Assembly: GCA_030411725.1 (NCBI GenBank)
Contig: MU839835.1
Location: 1,240,001-1,304,000 of the forward strand
Direction of reading: 5' to 3'
Length of the DNA stretch: 64,000 nt
Source of the DNA: Echria macrotheca
Lineage: Eukaryota; Ascomycota; Sordariomycetes; Sordariales; Schizotheciaceae
Shown here: piece after piece, positions 44,948 to 57,108 of the stretch
How positions within the stretch are numbered: the stretch's first letter is position 1
How the letters are laid out: every line of letters begins with the position of its first letter
Position numbers and translations under genes: made by a program
Notes under the pieces: generated by a model
Database searches by the model: none
What the model was told of the DNA's origin: nothing
The model's input: the letters and a program-made list of their open reading frames with translations, nothing else

Positions 44948-47900
44948 TCAGTTATGAATAAACCCATTCAGGGAGGACATACCTTGGAAGAAACAAAATA
45001 GAAATGCAAATATGACTCCCCTGATCAGACACTCTGCCATCTCCCGAGGGGCAAAAGCGGTTGGCACATTGTCCCCTCCTGGCCACCGCGGATCTGGCTG
45101 CGTAGGACGCCTCCCCAATGGCACCAAATTCGGTCGAAGCCCAGGGCTATCCGAGTCCGGCGGTAACCATGGTTTTTCCGGTGGGCTGAACATCGTCCAG
45201 TCACTGGTATGACTCTGACTGTCCCTTCTTGCCGATGCGGGACTGCTGGTTCTCGCCCGACTTGGATTCCCTTCGTAAAGACCTATTCTTTGGCGCCAGT
45301 CGTTTAATGCTGCATCTAGGCTTAATCCGCCGCGCCTCGGCCCTCCAGAACCCAAACCTAAGGGCTCCCTCGCTTGATCCATCAACTGTGATATAAGCTC
45401 CTGAAAGCGAGCGAGAGGTTCGGCGTCCAAGAAGTCTGTGTCAAGGAAGAAGGCATCGTCCAGTATAACCGCCCACAGGTCTTTTACCGCACCCCGAAAG
45501 GTAGCCGAGACTTCATCTGACTCTGGGAAAAGATCAATCCAACGTGGTAGGTCTTGATCAAACTTGTCAATCAGCGTGAAGTCGCCAGTCTCGCCCGCTA
45601 ACATCTCCGCTACTGCCCTGGCAATTGCGAGAAGCGGGAGAACATTGGAGACGTCCCCTGGGGCTTCACCTCGGGTGATGGCTTTCATCGCCGCAATACC
45701 GGCAGACCAAGCTCGACGATAACTTTTATGCTGGGTTAATGAGCCAAGCTGAGCAACTAAACGCTCGTGATGTTTGATGAACCGCTTTCGGAGAACTCGG
45801 AAGCGGTCTCGTGGATCGGCGAACCCCCCTTGACAGCCGTACGCCTCCCTGACTAGCTTTTTCGCCGTTTCCTCAAAACCCGTCCTGGAAAGGTAAAGAG
45901 CTGCGAGTTGGACATCGGCCCCATGCTTCAAGAGCAGTTTGACGACAGCTGGCTTCTTGGCCTGAGCCGCGACGCTCAGCGCGGTCCCCCGGAACGAGAT
46001 AGCGTTGATATCAGCCCCCGTTCGCAGCAGCTCAACCGCTGTCTGGGTCTTTCCCTGCGTAGAGGCGGTGAGCAGCTCGTCAGTTTTGCGGCCAAGTTGA
46101 GAGTTCCTGTCAGGAAGTAAGTCGAATTGCTTGAGACCGAGTGACCACGACGTGTTCCAGAACAGTAACAGCTTGAAAAGTTCTGCGTTGCGAGACGCTG
46201 CGGCTGCCGTAAGCGCTGTGTGGGACGGCGTTCCTTCATTAGCTGCGAGAGCATGTTCCACTGTCGCGCCGAGATCGAGGAGTAGCTGTGCCATCTCCTC
46301 GTTGCCTGCTCGAACCGCAGCAAGTAGAGGCGAGCAGTCACAGCTGCTCCCAGCCCTCCTCTTGGCCGTTCCCATCTGGTCGAGTGACGCACCGGACTTG
46401 AAGAGAAGCCGGACCAGATCAATGTGGCCGTTTTCGGCCGCGCTGATAAGTGGTGTGCATTTCCTGCTGTTCATATCCACCACGGCATCTGGATTGGCAC
46501 CTGCCGTGAGGAGATCCTGAGCCGCGATAAGGTTTCCTTCCGTACACGCATTAACCAGCCTGATGTCAAGGTGTGGGATGACATGAACTTCACTCTCAAG
46601 CTCTGCCAGTCCATGAAGGGGGCCAGATTCATCGATGAGGGCTTTGTTCGACCCGGAACCTAAGGGGTTGTCTGAAGATCGCTTTCGTTTTCCGGTATTC
46701 GATGCTTGTATGAGTTCGTCCGGGGCCCCGCGTTTTCTGTTGTTCCTCCCAGCACCCGGTGATCGGACACCTTTGGAAGTATCTTCGACGCGCACGGTAC
46801 GACCAAATGAATCACCGGCAGCGAAATTTGCGAGGTTTGACCACCATCCGGGATTCTCTTCAGGGTCGTCATCCAAGAACTCAGCATACATGCTATCTGG
46901 CCCGTCAGAAAATCCAGATATGCCTAAACTCGGAGTCGGTCCCGAATATTGAGTGTTTACTTGACGGTCTGCAAACTGAACACCCAAGTCAAGCTGGTCA
47001 AGATCTCGGGTGACTTGCTGCAGCCGGAACCTTCGTACTAGCTCCTCTGCAAGAACGCCGGACGAGCATAATTTGTCCAGCCCGTATCGCTCCCATATTC
47101 TTCTGTCCTCAAGGAAGCCGTTGATGAGCAGAGATAGGTCAGTTTGCCCCCTATGCATGGTCTTGGTAGCCTCAGACAAGACCTCCCTAAGCCGACTATA
47201 ATTTCGAAGGAGAGAGAAGCCGTCGAAAGAACATGGAGTCCCCAGTTCAAATTCCGGGGCGCCTGTTTCACCGGCACGAGCAACGAGCTCGAGGAGATCC
47301 TGACCCCATACCGTCACTGTGATTGAGTCGTGACTCATGCGGACCCAGAATACGTGGCTGGATGGCGAGGGGGGCAGCCTGCAAGGGCAGTTCGAATCGC
47401 AGCTTCTTGTATGGAGGCCATGATACTCGTGGTCCCCGTACGAATCAGCCCTGAAGGGTTTCAATATACCAGACCAGGGCTTGATCGCCGCCCTATTTTC
47501 GATGTCCAATTAGCCAGGAAACGACGAATAGTCGTGTAGTTGCTTACCAAATCGGTTCAACCTCGAGTTGAAATTTCCTAATGCCAGATCCGAGGAAGGG
47601 GCAGGGAGAGTCTCCGTCGAAACTTGGGGTCGCAGGAAAATTACAAGGGGGGAAGCTGCTTTCGATTTCGTCTCCCTGAACCCCATCTAACTTGTCCTCG
47701 AACCCGACCCGATAGCACGGCTGATCGACTGGCCGTAGGCATTGTAGTGACATGGGTTCGCATCCTAAATCCACGGTTGTCCTCTTGATGTATTGCTCCA
47801 CGCGAGACGGGCGGGCTATCCCGGTGATTTCCTTGACCCCGTCGTCGGATGTTGCCGGGGCCAGAATGCGGGCAAGGCGGCTTTTGGTCAGGTTTTTCTC

Positions 47901-48400
47901 GAGCCCCCATTTCTTAATGCGAGACTTGTACATCCTTTCACTAAACGCTATTAATGACCGATCGAAGTATTCAAACAGGGAGCTTACGTGGCCTCAAAGT
48001 TCCAGGGATGCTGCGAGAGCCGCTGGACAACCTGATTCAGAGAAAGGCCTCGGTTCATATAGTGTTCCTCAATCGTGTCCTTCATTGCCTCCCACTCCGC
48101 CTCAGAGGGACCCTTCTTCCTCGGTTTTGACGACTGTGTTGCTAAAGGTAAGGGGCGACAAGGGTTGATTTGCTCTCCGCCGGCCGTGGCTGCCAAGTTG
48201 GAGCCACGGTGACCAGTAAACGCATCACTGATAATCGACGGAAGGAACGATCGAAGAGACGATAATCGCGATGATGGTGAAGAGTCAGCCGCCTGATGGA
48301 GGCTTGTGTCGCATCCAATGTTGTTTTCACTCAGCTCTTCGGTTGTCGGGTCCTCTGTCAAATCCACCCACTCATTTTCGTGCTGATCGGACTCATCCAT
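44948..48400 (-). CDS. Clr5-domain protein with ankyrin repeats
   Basis: Exons 48400-47988, 47940-47548 and 47450-44948 (introns 47 and 97 bp) give 1,102 residues. The first splice completes a Clr5 domain (about residues 112-160): SEAEWEAMKDTIEEHYMNRG, then HPWNFEATERMYKSRIKKWG. A long middle region without recognised domain follows. A block of four to six ankyrin repeats lies at about 565-800 (TPLISAAENGHIDLVRLLFKSGA, broken here as one example of the pattern; also LLLDLGA, LLRTGADINA, LLLKHGADVQ). Clr5 domains occur in fungal regulatory proteins and are often paired with ankyrin or TPR arrays, so a regulatory role is inferred. Near the C-terminus CTTCCAAG is followed by GTATGT (about 44981). 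The true end may therefore lie in a further exon, and the last 11 residues are uncertain. Confidence 0.85.
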
Positions 48401-49315
48401 CGCGGAACATGGGAAAGACAGAGACCAGCATGGCGAGGTTTCGTCTAGGTCTCATGGTCATGCTCCAAGTTAGGGCCAGTGGGAACGGTGTGGTTATGAA
48501 ACACAGTGAACGGGCTACCGAGGCTCTGGCAAGGTGAGATGGATGCAGAAAAGGCCTGGGTGGACTTGAATTCGTCCGACTCGGCCTGGCAGCCCAATCA
48601 CGGCTCAGGTACAGTCAGGCAGCCACACAAAAGGACCTTCGCCCAAAGAACCAATCGGCGTGGGGGGGCTCCAATCATGGCAAAAGGACCAGACGGAAGG
48701 CTTTTTGGCGGTGTGACGTCAGCTGTCACTGTTGGGCGGAAATTACCGTATTCCATAGCACTTTCCCAATGGAAGCTCTGGGGTTCAAGCGTCTGAAACT
48801 TGTGCAAAATGTGATCGGAATATCCGGCTCCACTTCGTCAAGTGCAGGCTATAGATCTCAAAGACTGAGGCAAAGATGTTTGTTTTGGAAGAGGAGAAGT
48901 GAGCCCTCTTGGCTGGCTAAATACAAGTGCGGTGGTCCATGTGTTCCTGCTATCCTGTCTGGGTGCTCCTTCCTGGCCTAACAGACCTGTGGACTTCACA
49001 GCACAGTAGAAAGGTGACTGAATAGAGCCAATGTCCGCAGTTAACTGAGAAGTTTTAGACACTCGTGTCCGAGGAAGACTGGGAGAGTATTTGAATTCCA
49101 ACCACAAACCATGATGAATGATCGTGAATAACAATTCCATCTCACAATCAATATGACGGCTTGCGCAATTGGACCACACCCAATTGTGAGCCAACCCCTA
49201 AAAGGATTGCCAGAATTCTTTAAGGTCAGCACCTTAGAATCCTAACTGTGGTTATACGCCAGCGCGATCCGGGCCAGGCCCCAGGATCGTGACTATCAAC
49301 GCAACATAAATCAAA
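48401..49315. other. Spacer upstream of the Clr5-ankyrin gene, with dispersed repeat
   Basis: About 900 bp holding the Clr5-ankyrin promoter and, at its right end, repeat copy B (49154-49297), only 18 bp beyond the stop of the GFA gene. No gene is supported. Confidence 0.5.
49154..49297 (+). repeat. Dispersed ~144 bp repeat, copy B
   Basis: Same orientation and full-length match to 7779-7922. It shares the 20-base identical core and the conserved end with CCCAGGATCGTGA. It lies immediately downstream of the GFA gene, so it could be inside that gene's 3' UTR. See copy A for the comparison. Confidence 0.75.
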
Positions 49316-50476
49316 CTAAGCATCCTTCATCTCCCTCAAAACCCTCCTCCAGCTCTTCGGAATACCCATCCCCTCCCTCCACGCATCACTCGCCGCCCTC
49401 GCCCCCTCAAGCAGTCCCTTCCTCCACCCGCCCTCGTTATCCTCCATCCAGCCCACAACTCCATAATTCCACGCCAACAGCCCCTCGGCCCTGGCGCCGT
49501 CGGGATGCTTCAACACACCAACCGAGATATCCACCATATCCGTCCTGCCCTCCACATGCACAGCATAAAACACATTCGCCGCGCACCGCTTGCAAAAGTA
49601 CCGCTCCACATCAGGCGAGCTCTGATAGAACGTCAACGTCCCGAACCGCGGATCTCTATCCTTTACCGCCCCCACCGCTTCTTTCAGCTCATCGACCGTC
49701 CCCGGAAATTTCTTTTCCTCCTCCCCAGATGACGCCGATGTCGAAGCAAACCCGATATGATCCAGCGCGCCAAACGTCCAGTGCGCAAGATCACAGCTAA
49801 AAGCCAGCCGGCACGAGTCGCACCCGTCGGCGCTGGCAAAGTACCGCCGCGTCCCGGGCTCGACGTACCACGGCAGATCGGAGTCCGACGCGACCAAATC
49901 GGCAGCGGACCGAAGAACAAGATCGACACCGCCGCAGTGGCAGCGGAGCGGCGTCGAGTCCGGGTTCACTCTGGCCGTCTTATTAATCCCCGGCGACGGC
50001 GACGGTGACGACGGCCAATCGCTTGGGAGCAGCTCGCTCCTATCCCGCCCGCTGGACCAGCGCGGGAGCGGATTCCCAGAGACATCCGTAGGAAACCAGA
50101 TGGTCGCTCCGCCGTCGAGCGTGTCGCCCACGAATATGTGCTTGGCATACCGGACCAGGTCCGGGCCATTGTGGAGCACCGCCGTGATGGCCTCGAGCTT
50201 GTCGTCGGGCCCGGTCCCCTTGCAGAAGAGCTGCGAGCCGCAGGTCGGACAGGAGTAGTCGTTCACGTTGGGCGAGAAGGCGTAGCGGTGCAGCGCGGAT
50301 ACGTCCTCGTCTGGGTTGGGCCACTCGACGGTGCCGAGATACATGGCGCCGGTGGTGTGGCGGCAGGAGTCGCAGTGGCAGCATGTTGCTTGGAGGGGCA
50401 GAGACGAAGTTTTGACGGTTGTGGTGAAGGTTTGGGCCTTGCATAGGCAGCGGGCTGTGATGGTGGTGTTTTCCAT
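49316..50476 (-). CDS. Tandem GFA/CENP-V-domain protein
   Basis: Single frame of 386 residues with two GFA (glutathione-dependent formaldehyde-activating-enzyme-like) domains. Domain one (about 1-135) has CLCKAQ, CCHCDSC and CPTCGSQLF, with YLGTVEW between them. Domain two (about 175-345) has RCHCGG, GCDSCRL and YFCKRCAANVF. The CxC, CxxC and CxxC spacing binds zinc in this family. The two copies are diverged, so the duplication is old. Most GFA proteins have one domain; two-domain forms are known in fungi. Despite the family name, the enzymatic role is usually unproven, and I make no substrate claim. The final ~40 residues form an amphipathic tail. The start ATG at 50476 opens MENTTITARC. 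Confidence 0.88.
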   Translation of the reverse strand: MENTTITARCLCKAQTFTTTVKTSSLPLQATCCHCDSCRHTTGAMYLGTVEWPNPDEDVSALHRYAFSPNVNDYSCPTCGSQLFCKGTGPDDKLEAITAVLHNGPDLVRYAKHIFVGDTLDGGATIWFPTDVSGNPLPRWSSGRDRSELLPSDWPSSPSPSPGINKTARVNPDSTPLRCHCGGVDLVLRSAADLVASDSDLPWYVEPGTRRYFASADGCDSCRLAFSCDLAHWTFGALDHIGFASTSASSGEEEKKFPGTVDELKEAVGAVKDRDPRFGTLTFYQSSPDVERYFCKRCAANVFYAVHVEGRTDMVDISVGVLKHPDGARAEGLLAWNYGVVGWMEDNEGGWRKGLLEGARAASDAWREGMGIPKSWRRVLREMKDA

Positions 50477-51051
50477 GGTAACCTGGTAAGTCAGTATGTA
50501 AGTCTAGTAGAGATAAAAAGGAGACGGGGCAGTGGGTTGGCTAGGCAGCCCTCACTTATACGCTTTTGGGGAGCCAACTCGGCTCGCTTCGGCGTTCGGT
50601 CGGAGGTTCCCCTCATTGGGACTGATCAGCGTAAGCTGCGGGATACAATACGCCGCAGGGCGTACTGCTTGCATTATCTAGAACTAGTTCTAGACGATAC
50701 GTCGCTGTCTAGCATGGGTCTACTCTAAGTCAGTTTCTATGTTGAACGTGTAGATCCACGGCTGCCATATGTAACGCCGTTCCTCACCAGCGTCCCAAGT
50801 TAAGCCGTACGCATCATCAAATAGGTAGATCTTTGAAAGAGACTGGAAGCGACAAATGTCAAGATGCTGATATTGAACCATTAAAACAAGTAAAGTCCAG
50901 ATCCCTAGTCCATAATGAACCAACCCGATATCCTACATGCCATCCCTATTCCACCTCTCCAATGAACTCCTTCCCTCCATTCCTCCAAACCACACTCCCC
51001 AAATACCCTAACATACCGTACCCCCCAAACAAATGACACGAAACAAAAAGA
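50477..51051. other. Promoter of the GFA gene
   Basis: About 575 bp between two minus-strand genes. It holds the GFA promoter and the 3' flank of the SnoaL-like gene. Nothing else is recognised. Confidence 0.5.
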
Positions 51052-51570
51052 CTAATCATCATCAGCATAAGCAACATGCTGCGCACAAAGCAACCAATCC
51101 GCCCCAGCCGTCTGCCTCCACGAGCTAGAACAAGTAGCCGTGACCTCCCTGATCCCGCCCTTCCGGCTCGCCTTGAACAGCGTGACCTTGTACACCAGCG
51201 CGACCGCCATCAGATCAATCTCCACAACCAACGGATCCCCATGAAACCGGAACCCCGTCCACGGCTCGGCGCCCTCCAGAATCTTCTCGATCGACGGGTC
51301 CGTGTGCTTGCTCATCGGCTCGCTCGAGCCGCCGAACAAAGGGTTGATCATGATGCAGTCCTCGGCCATGTATTCTTTCGCTGCTTCGGGCGAGTCGCAC
51401 AGCGCGCGCCACAGGAGCGTCTCGATCTCGCGCGCTGCCGCGTGGTTGCGCTTCGAGATGGTGTCGAGACGCTGGCCGCCGCCCATCTTGTTGGACGAGG
51501 AGCCCGGGGGCGCTGGGGAGGAGGCCGTTTTGGTTTTGGTGTCGGTGGTGAGTCCGAGGGCGGCGGGCAT
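51052..51570 (-). CDS. Small NTF2-like (SnoaL/DUF4440-type) protein
   Basis: A 172-residue frame from the first ATG (51570, MPAALGL); upstream codons in frame have no ATG. After a low-complexity N-terminus, residues about 35-172 look like one NTF2-fold domain: KRNHAAAREIETLLWRALCD, then EYMAEDCIMINPLFGG, GFRFHGDPLVVEIDLMAVALV, and a terminal strand SSSWRQTAGADWLLCAQHVA. This is the order of helices and strands in DUF4440/SnoaL-like proteins, which include both enzymes and binding proteins. The function is unknown. A TATATATA run lies about 35-45 bp upstream of the ATG and may be the core promoter. Confidence 0.75.
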   Translation of the reverse strand: MPAALGLTTDTKTKTASSPAPPGSSSNKMGGGQRLDTISKRNHAAAREIETLLWRALCDSPEAAKEYMAEDCIMINPLFGGSSEPMSKHTDPSIEKILEGAEPWTGFRFHGDPLVVEIDLMAVALVYKVTLFKASRKGGIREVTATCSSSWRQTAGADWLLCAQHVAYADDD

Positions 51571-52395
51571 TGGGGTTGAGAGAATTCTTCCCAATGAAAT
51601 GTTATATATATCGCTTGGTAGGTATAATGTGTGGTTTTGTTTTGTATGTGAGGTGCGCTTAACAGCAGCAGAAGCAGCAGGACTTGAAGATTGTTATCGA
51701 GACGATGGTATCGAACAGAGGGTTGTAAGTGCAGAAAAAAAGGCAGATCAAGACTAGCGGCAGCATCTCATCCTCCCCCCCTCCCTTATTTATCAAGAGT
51801 CGTGTTGTGCTGCCAAACAGGAAATCTGGGCAGCTTGTCGCGGTTGACGGGTGCGCATGTCATGCCTGACGTCACAGCCCTCGGTCATGCAGCGACGCCA
51901 AACTTGGCCCCTCCACTCGCCCACAGCCCGAATCGTGCCCACCACAACACCCGACCTGTCCCGCTGTGTGATTTGATGGAAAATTGAGACATCTTTCACT
52001 TCGGCGCATTTCCAGGACCCGGTTGCCCGTTTACGTACATCGCTCCCGTCACATTTCAGCCAGCCCGGGAAGGGTGCCACGCGGAATCCTCCGCTTCCCA
52101 TCTCCCGTCACAGGTGCATGCTCCGCTAGTTCAGTCCAGAACCATCGTCCTTCGCTCAGGCTCCAAGTAGAGCCAGAGGGTGCGTATCTACCAGTAACGC
52201 TATTTATACATTGCTGCATCAGCTCGTCAATGAGAAACCCTCTTGTAGCCCGGCCGCCGTGGTGGCCATTCCAGCCTTCCCAATCCCCCGCAAAACTCCC
52301 AGACGCCGCTGTCAAGCCCCGAAAACAAAACAATACCCGCCTCCCAAGTAACCGCTAACCACCCGCCCATCATGAATCACAAAAACCGCCAGTCC
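51571..52395. other. Intergenic spacer
   Basis: About 825 bp holding the promoter of the SnoaL-like gene and the 3' flank of the demethylase gene. No gene is recognised. Confidence 0.5.
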
Positions 52396-55300
52396 CTAGT
52401 CAGACCTGCCCGTTGCCCGTTTCAGATTCAGCATCATCCTTTCCATAAAGTCCGAGTTGTCTGGAGAGTCAGACTCTCCAAATACTTGGGACGACCCCTC
52501 GAATGACGTCGAGGGATCCGCATATTCGCTTGCCTCCGGCTCGGTGAGATGATACTGCTCCATGGGAGCATCTGGCATGGTGGTAGGCACTTGGGCCACT
52601 GCTGGGGGCGTCGACCTAGGCGCCTCGAAAAGCTGGGCCCACTGCACCTCCTGCATGGAATCATGATGCCCGGTCTGGGAATAATGACTTGTTACCGACT
52701 CAAGAGGAGCCGTGGATGTCGGCCTTGGTGGGTGGTGGCCGAATTCACTTGTTGGTTCAGAGCCAGAAAAGGGGTTCTGAAAGAGTTGGCTTAAAGGCGA
52801 TGCCCTTCCGCCATTCGTCTCGGATGACGCTACACCATGTTGTATGTAGGATGGCAGCGGGATAGGACTATGACTTTGCTTCGTAAAGGCCGGTAACTTG
52901 GACAGAGCCGTCTGGTGACTCTGCGGGTATGTGTGCCCCGAGCCTGTTGATGGTTGCTGAGGCTGGATCCACGAATACTCTCCCGACGGAGTGCCAGGCT
53001 GGCCCGGCCCACCAAACTGGGGCCGGATCGCCGAGTGCAGCGAGACGCCGGTGCTTGGCTGCCGCATGTCCAATGATGACCCCCCAGAGGTGCTTGGTGC
53101 CGGGCTCATCGATTTGTCGGGGGGATAGGGGGCGAGTGTCGGTAGTTGGGGTCCGCCCGCCGGGAATCGTGAGCCATGAGAAGTAGGTTCTGGCCGAGGG
53201 AGAATGCGGTTCGACGGAGAGCTGTACCTTGCCAAGGTGTCATGGCTCGGAGAAACTTCAAGTCGGGGTTCGAGTGGCATAAGTCGCCGACGCTTATGGG
53301 GTCTTGTCGGAGACTTCCCCCCAGAGAGCGCCCGCTGTGATTCTTCCATAAACTTTCGAAAGTTGCCTTCATATCCGTTTGTGAAGCCGCCAAAATAGTT
53401 GTACGGCGTCTTATAGTCCGCATGGTCCCTGATCAACTATCAGTATGCCAGACATCCAAGTAGCTTCCACCATTTCCTACCTGTTGTGATAGACTTTGAA
53501 AAAAGTATACCTTTTTGCGCTTGTAAGCGGCTGAGCTCCTGCAGCACCCTGGGAATGGCCAGAAACCAATGACTTGATGGTTGACGATGTCATCGGGACG
53601 AGAGCCGGTCCAGTAGCAGCAGCCGCATCCGCCGGTGACGATTCAGGCTGAGGGTGGTACCCTGATATAATGTGAGCGGGGGGCCACGTCAAGCCGGGAA
53701 GCTGCGGGAATCCATTAATACCTCCGACAGGCGCGAAGCGGTCCGAAGAATACACTGTCGACGGATTCTTTTGCGGCTGGTCCTTGGCGACTGGTTGGTA
53801 CTGCATGAACTGGATACCCGATGGCGGCGGCGGCGGTGGCGGCGGCGGCTGCTGTCGTGGTTGCGAACGTGGACCATATTGCGGCTGCAACGCTTCCAGG
53901 CGTACCGGCTGGGGGAGTGGTGAATGCGGCGCGAACTGGGGCGGCTGCATCTGGGGGAGCATGGGGTTCTGAGAGGTGCCCGGGAGGTTGGGCGCGAAGT
54001 GCTGCATGGTGAACTGGATGTTCAACTCGGTCCCCATTGGCTGCCGTGGTTTATAGACGTACGGCCTGTCCTTCTTATGGCTGAACGCTGTCCCAGGCAG
54101 TGGCACCGGCGTCACCTTCGGCAGATACTCTGGTGGCGCGAAGGCGCGCCTGGCCTGGGGCAGCGCGGGGACGGGCTTGGGAGGTTTGGGTATCGAGTCC
54201 AAGAAATTGCTCTGAGGGTCGTGTTGAGGCCTCGACACATCCCGGGTATACTGCGCCTTGGATTCGGTTGATGTCTTGCCTAGATAATGCCAGACCTGGC
54301 TCTCCTTAGTCAGGTCCAGGCTGACTTGGTCGGGATTTTTGATTGGGTCGCAAGTGTGGAATTCAGCCCAATGGAAACCAGGCCCAAACTCGTCGTCCTT
54401 GCGCGGCAGGTCGTCCACGGCCCGCTTGGCGTTAAGCTCCTTCTGGGCCTTCCTCGACGTTGGCAGCGGAATCGCATTCGGCGACGCCTTGGGAAGCCGC
54501 AGGTCTGCAGGGTCGGGCAGAAGCAGCCATTTCCACTCCACTTCGACTTGATCACTGTCGCCTGTTAGTATTTTTCCGTGCCGACCATCGGGACCCACAT
54601 ACCCATGCGGTATAACTTGCAGAAGCAGCGTCTCCTCGTCTCGCCGATTCTCCAACACCACACCTGCGAAAATGTCGCCTCGAAAGTATTGCATCTGGCA
54701 GATGTCGTACTTCTTGAGCGAGAGCGCCGCCTCGCGCACCTGCGCATTGTCTTCCAGGTATTTCCCCTCTTGCTTCCTGTCTCGCTTCGTCCGGTGGAAA
54801 CGACAGCTGAACTCGAAGGCTTGTTCCTTGTATTCCGTCCCGTCTTCTCCGAAAACGGGCACTTCAGCTTCTTCGACAAACACGCCCGCGGCTGCCGCGC
54901 AGGTTGCGTGATACGATCGCGGGCACTTCTTTTGCGAGCATTGGAAGCACGCACCCTTCTTGGAGCGGCAGTACAGACATTTCAGATCTAGACGGGCCTT
55001 GTCGATGCCGGCCACGTTTGCGATAATTTCCTTGTCGTCGACCGTCTCGATATACGTCTCTGGTAAGTAAAGTGCGCACATCCGGTGGGCCTTACGACCG
55101 TCGTCGGTGGGCATGATCTGTGCGCCGGGAATATCATGAGGGCAAAGACAGCACGGAGGCTCCACCTGTGTTTTGAGCCGAAGCCGCACTTTCTTGGGCT
55201 TGCCATCCCCTTGGTCGTTTACGGCACGCTTCCGCTTACGGCCCGCACCCTTGGCCCGGATAGTGTGGCTGTTTGGTGGGCTTGGGAGACCGGTATCGTG

Positions 55301-57108
55301 ATCATCATCTTCGTCATCTTCGTCATCCTCATCCTCAGTCTCCTCGTACTCCGTCTCCTCACCACGAAGTTTACGCTCGATCTCGTAGACGTCGACCCAG
55401 ACGCTGTCTTGGGCCTGGGCACATTGACACTTCTTGGCGATTTTGCCCATTGGGAGCCAGCTGTCGAGCGCAAAGTTGACCGCCTCGGCGCAGTTGTATC
55501 CGAGGTTGTAGCCCGAGTGGTAGCCGTAGGGGTACGTCACCACGAACTCGCCAGGATAAGAAACGCACTTGTTGACGGTGATGTTGTATTGTTGTTTCAA
55601 GTGAGCAGGCGAAATGAGAAAAGACTTGTGTCGAAGAAACTGGTCGCATGCTTTGGCGTCGGTCGGGAAGATGTTTTTCATGGCGGCCTCGAAACGTCGG
55701 GCATCGGCCTGGGAGATGCTGTACCACTGCTTGGGTGCGCCAAAGTGGAGGTAGTTGATGCTATATAGATCGACATCTTCCAAATGCCAGGCAAAAGTCG
55801 CCTTCCACATACCAAGGTAGAGATATGCCGTGTTGACGCCGGGGACCTTGGTGCCTAGGACATCAAGGAGATTGGGGAGTTTGTTCAGGTTCCATAGCTC
55901 GGTCGACTCGTCGAACAATGTACCCATCAAGTCGGCACCATACAATGGAGGCGCAAAGGTAAGCGTCTTCCAGTACGTGCGCTCGAGTTCCTCACAGCGC
56001 TCGGGGGTATATTCGGAAACGTCCATCTGGTAGTCGAAGTTGCGGAAAGCCTCCTCATCGATCATAGCAGAGCCTTCGCGGCGGCTGTATTTGCGTCGCG
56101 CCGAGGTCGACTGTGTCTTGGGCTTCGACTGTCTCGAGAAGCCGCCCATTCTGCGGACAACGGGCGCATCGTCGTCGTCGTCGCATTCGTCCTCCATGCC
56201 CGGGTCCTGCTCAACCGAATCGACGACTTCTTCCTTCTCGGGCGGAGGAGAAACCGGCGTCATGGGTTGGTCTTCAGCATCATCCTCCTCTTCGATAATC
56301 GACTTTCTCGTGCGAGAAGGGCGGCCTCTCTTCCTCTTTCCCGCAGCCGAACTGCTCTTGGAGGCAGTCGTCGCCGCGGAACGAGTCGACCGGACAGGTT
56401 TGTGCTTCTCGGCATTCGCGCGGCGTTCGCCTCGTCTGGCGGGAGGTTGATGTTCGCTCTGGTCACAGAGCTGTCTCCATTGGGGGAGATTGTAGGATCG
56501 GCCATGGAGTAGGTTGACTTGTCGGTACACACCATTGGATCCCATGATATCCTGCTTGATGGGTTCGCGCACACGGATCTGCTTGACGAGGTCGTCCAAT
56601 GGCTTGAGCGAGTCCTTCCATTCCTTCGGGGGGATGATCTTGACGATGCCAGACTTCATGCCGTACTTATCGATCTTCTCCATCTGCATCCCTGTGTTAG
56701 TGCCACCAACCCGCGCAAAAGTTGCGCCAAGACTCGGGAACCTACGAAGAGCTTGAAGTCGCGGAACTGGCGCATGGTCGGCCGGAAGACGGGAACGGTG
56801 CCTGAGAAGTGATCGGGAAGGACCTCGCCGATGTCCTCGACTTCCACCTTAGGGGCCTCTGGCTCGGCCTTCACGGGAGTGGGCGCGACATCGTCGACAT
56901 GCAATTCGCCTCCGAGCTTGTGGGCGACCTCGTCGATATCGCTGAGCTCCGAGTCGCTGGCGTCGAGGTTCATCGCATTGTTGGAATCGGGTGGCGAGTG
57001 CAGGCCGGTCGAGCCTGCGTTTCCAGCGCTCGCGGCGGCGGGCTTGTCGTCGACGGCCATAACGATTGTCGCCTCGGGCGCCGCAGCGCCAATCGCTTCG
57101 GTGGACAT
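52396..57108 (-). CDS. kdmA: JmjN-JmjC-PHD histone lysine demethylase (KDM4/Rph1 family)
   Basis: Three exons (57108-56746, 56683-53481, 53428-52396; introns 62 and 52 bp) give 1,532 residues. The first splice restores the JmjN domain: VPVFRPTMRQFRDFKLF joins MEKIDKYGMKSGIVKIIPP (about residues 103-145). The JmjC domain (about 340-530) keeps the iron ligands: His and Glu in FAWHLEDVDLYSINYLHFG (about 420-422) and the distal His in YGYHSGYNLGYN (about 509). An extended PHD module follows at about 630-715 (CCLCPHD, CLYCRSKKGACFQC, CPRSYHATC). The remainder is Pro/Gln/Ser-rich and disordered. No Tudor domain is visible, and the C2H2 fingers of yeast Rph1/Gis1 appear absent. Family members remove H3K36 or H3K9 methyl groups using Fe(II) and 2-oxoglutarate in the nucleus. 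The residues argue for an active enzyme. Confidence 0.93.
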
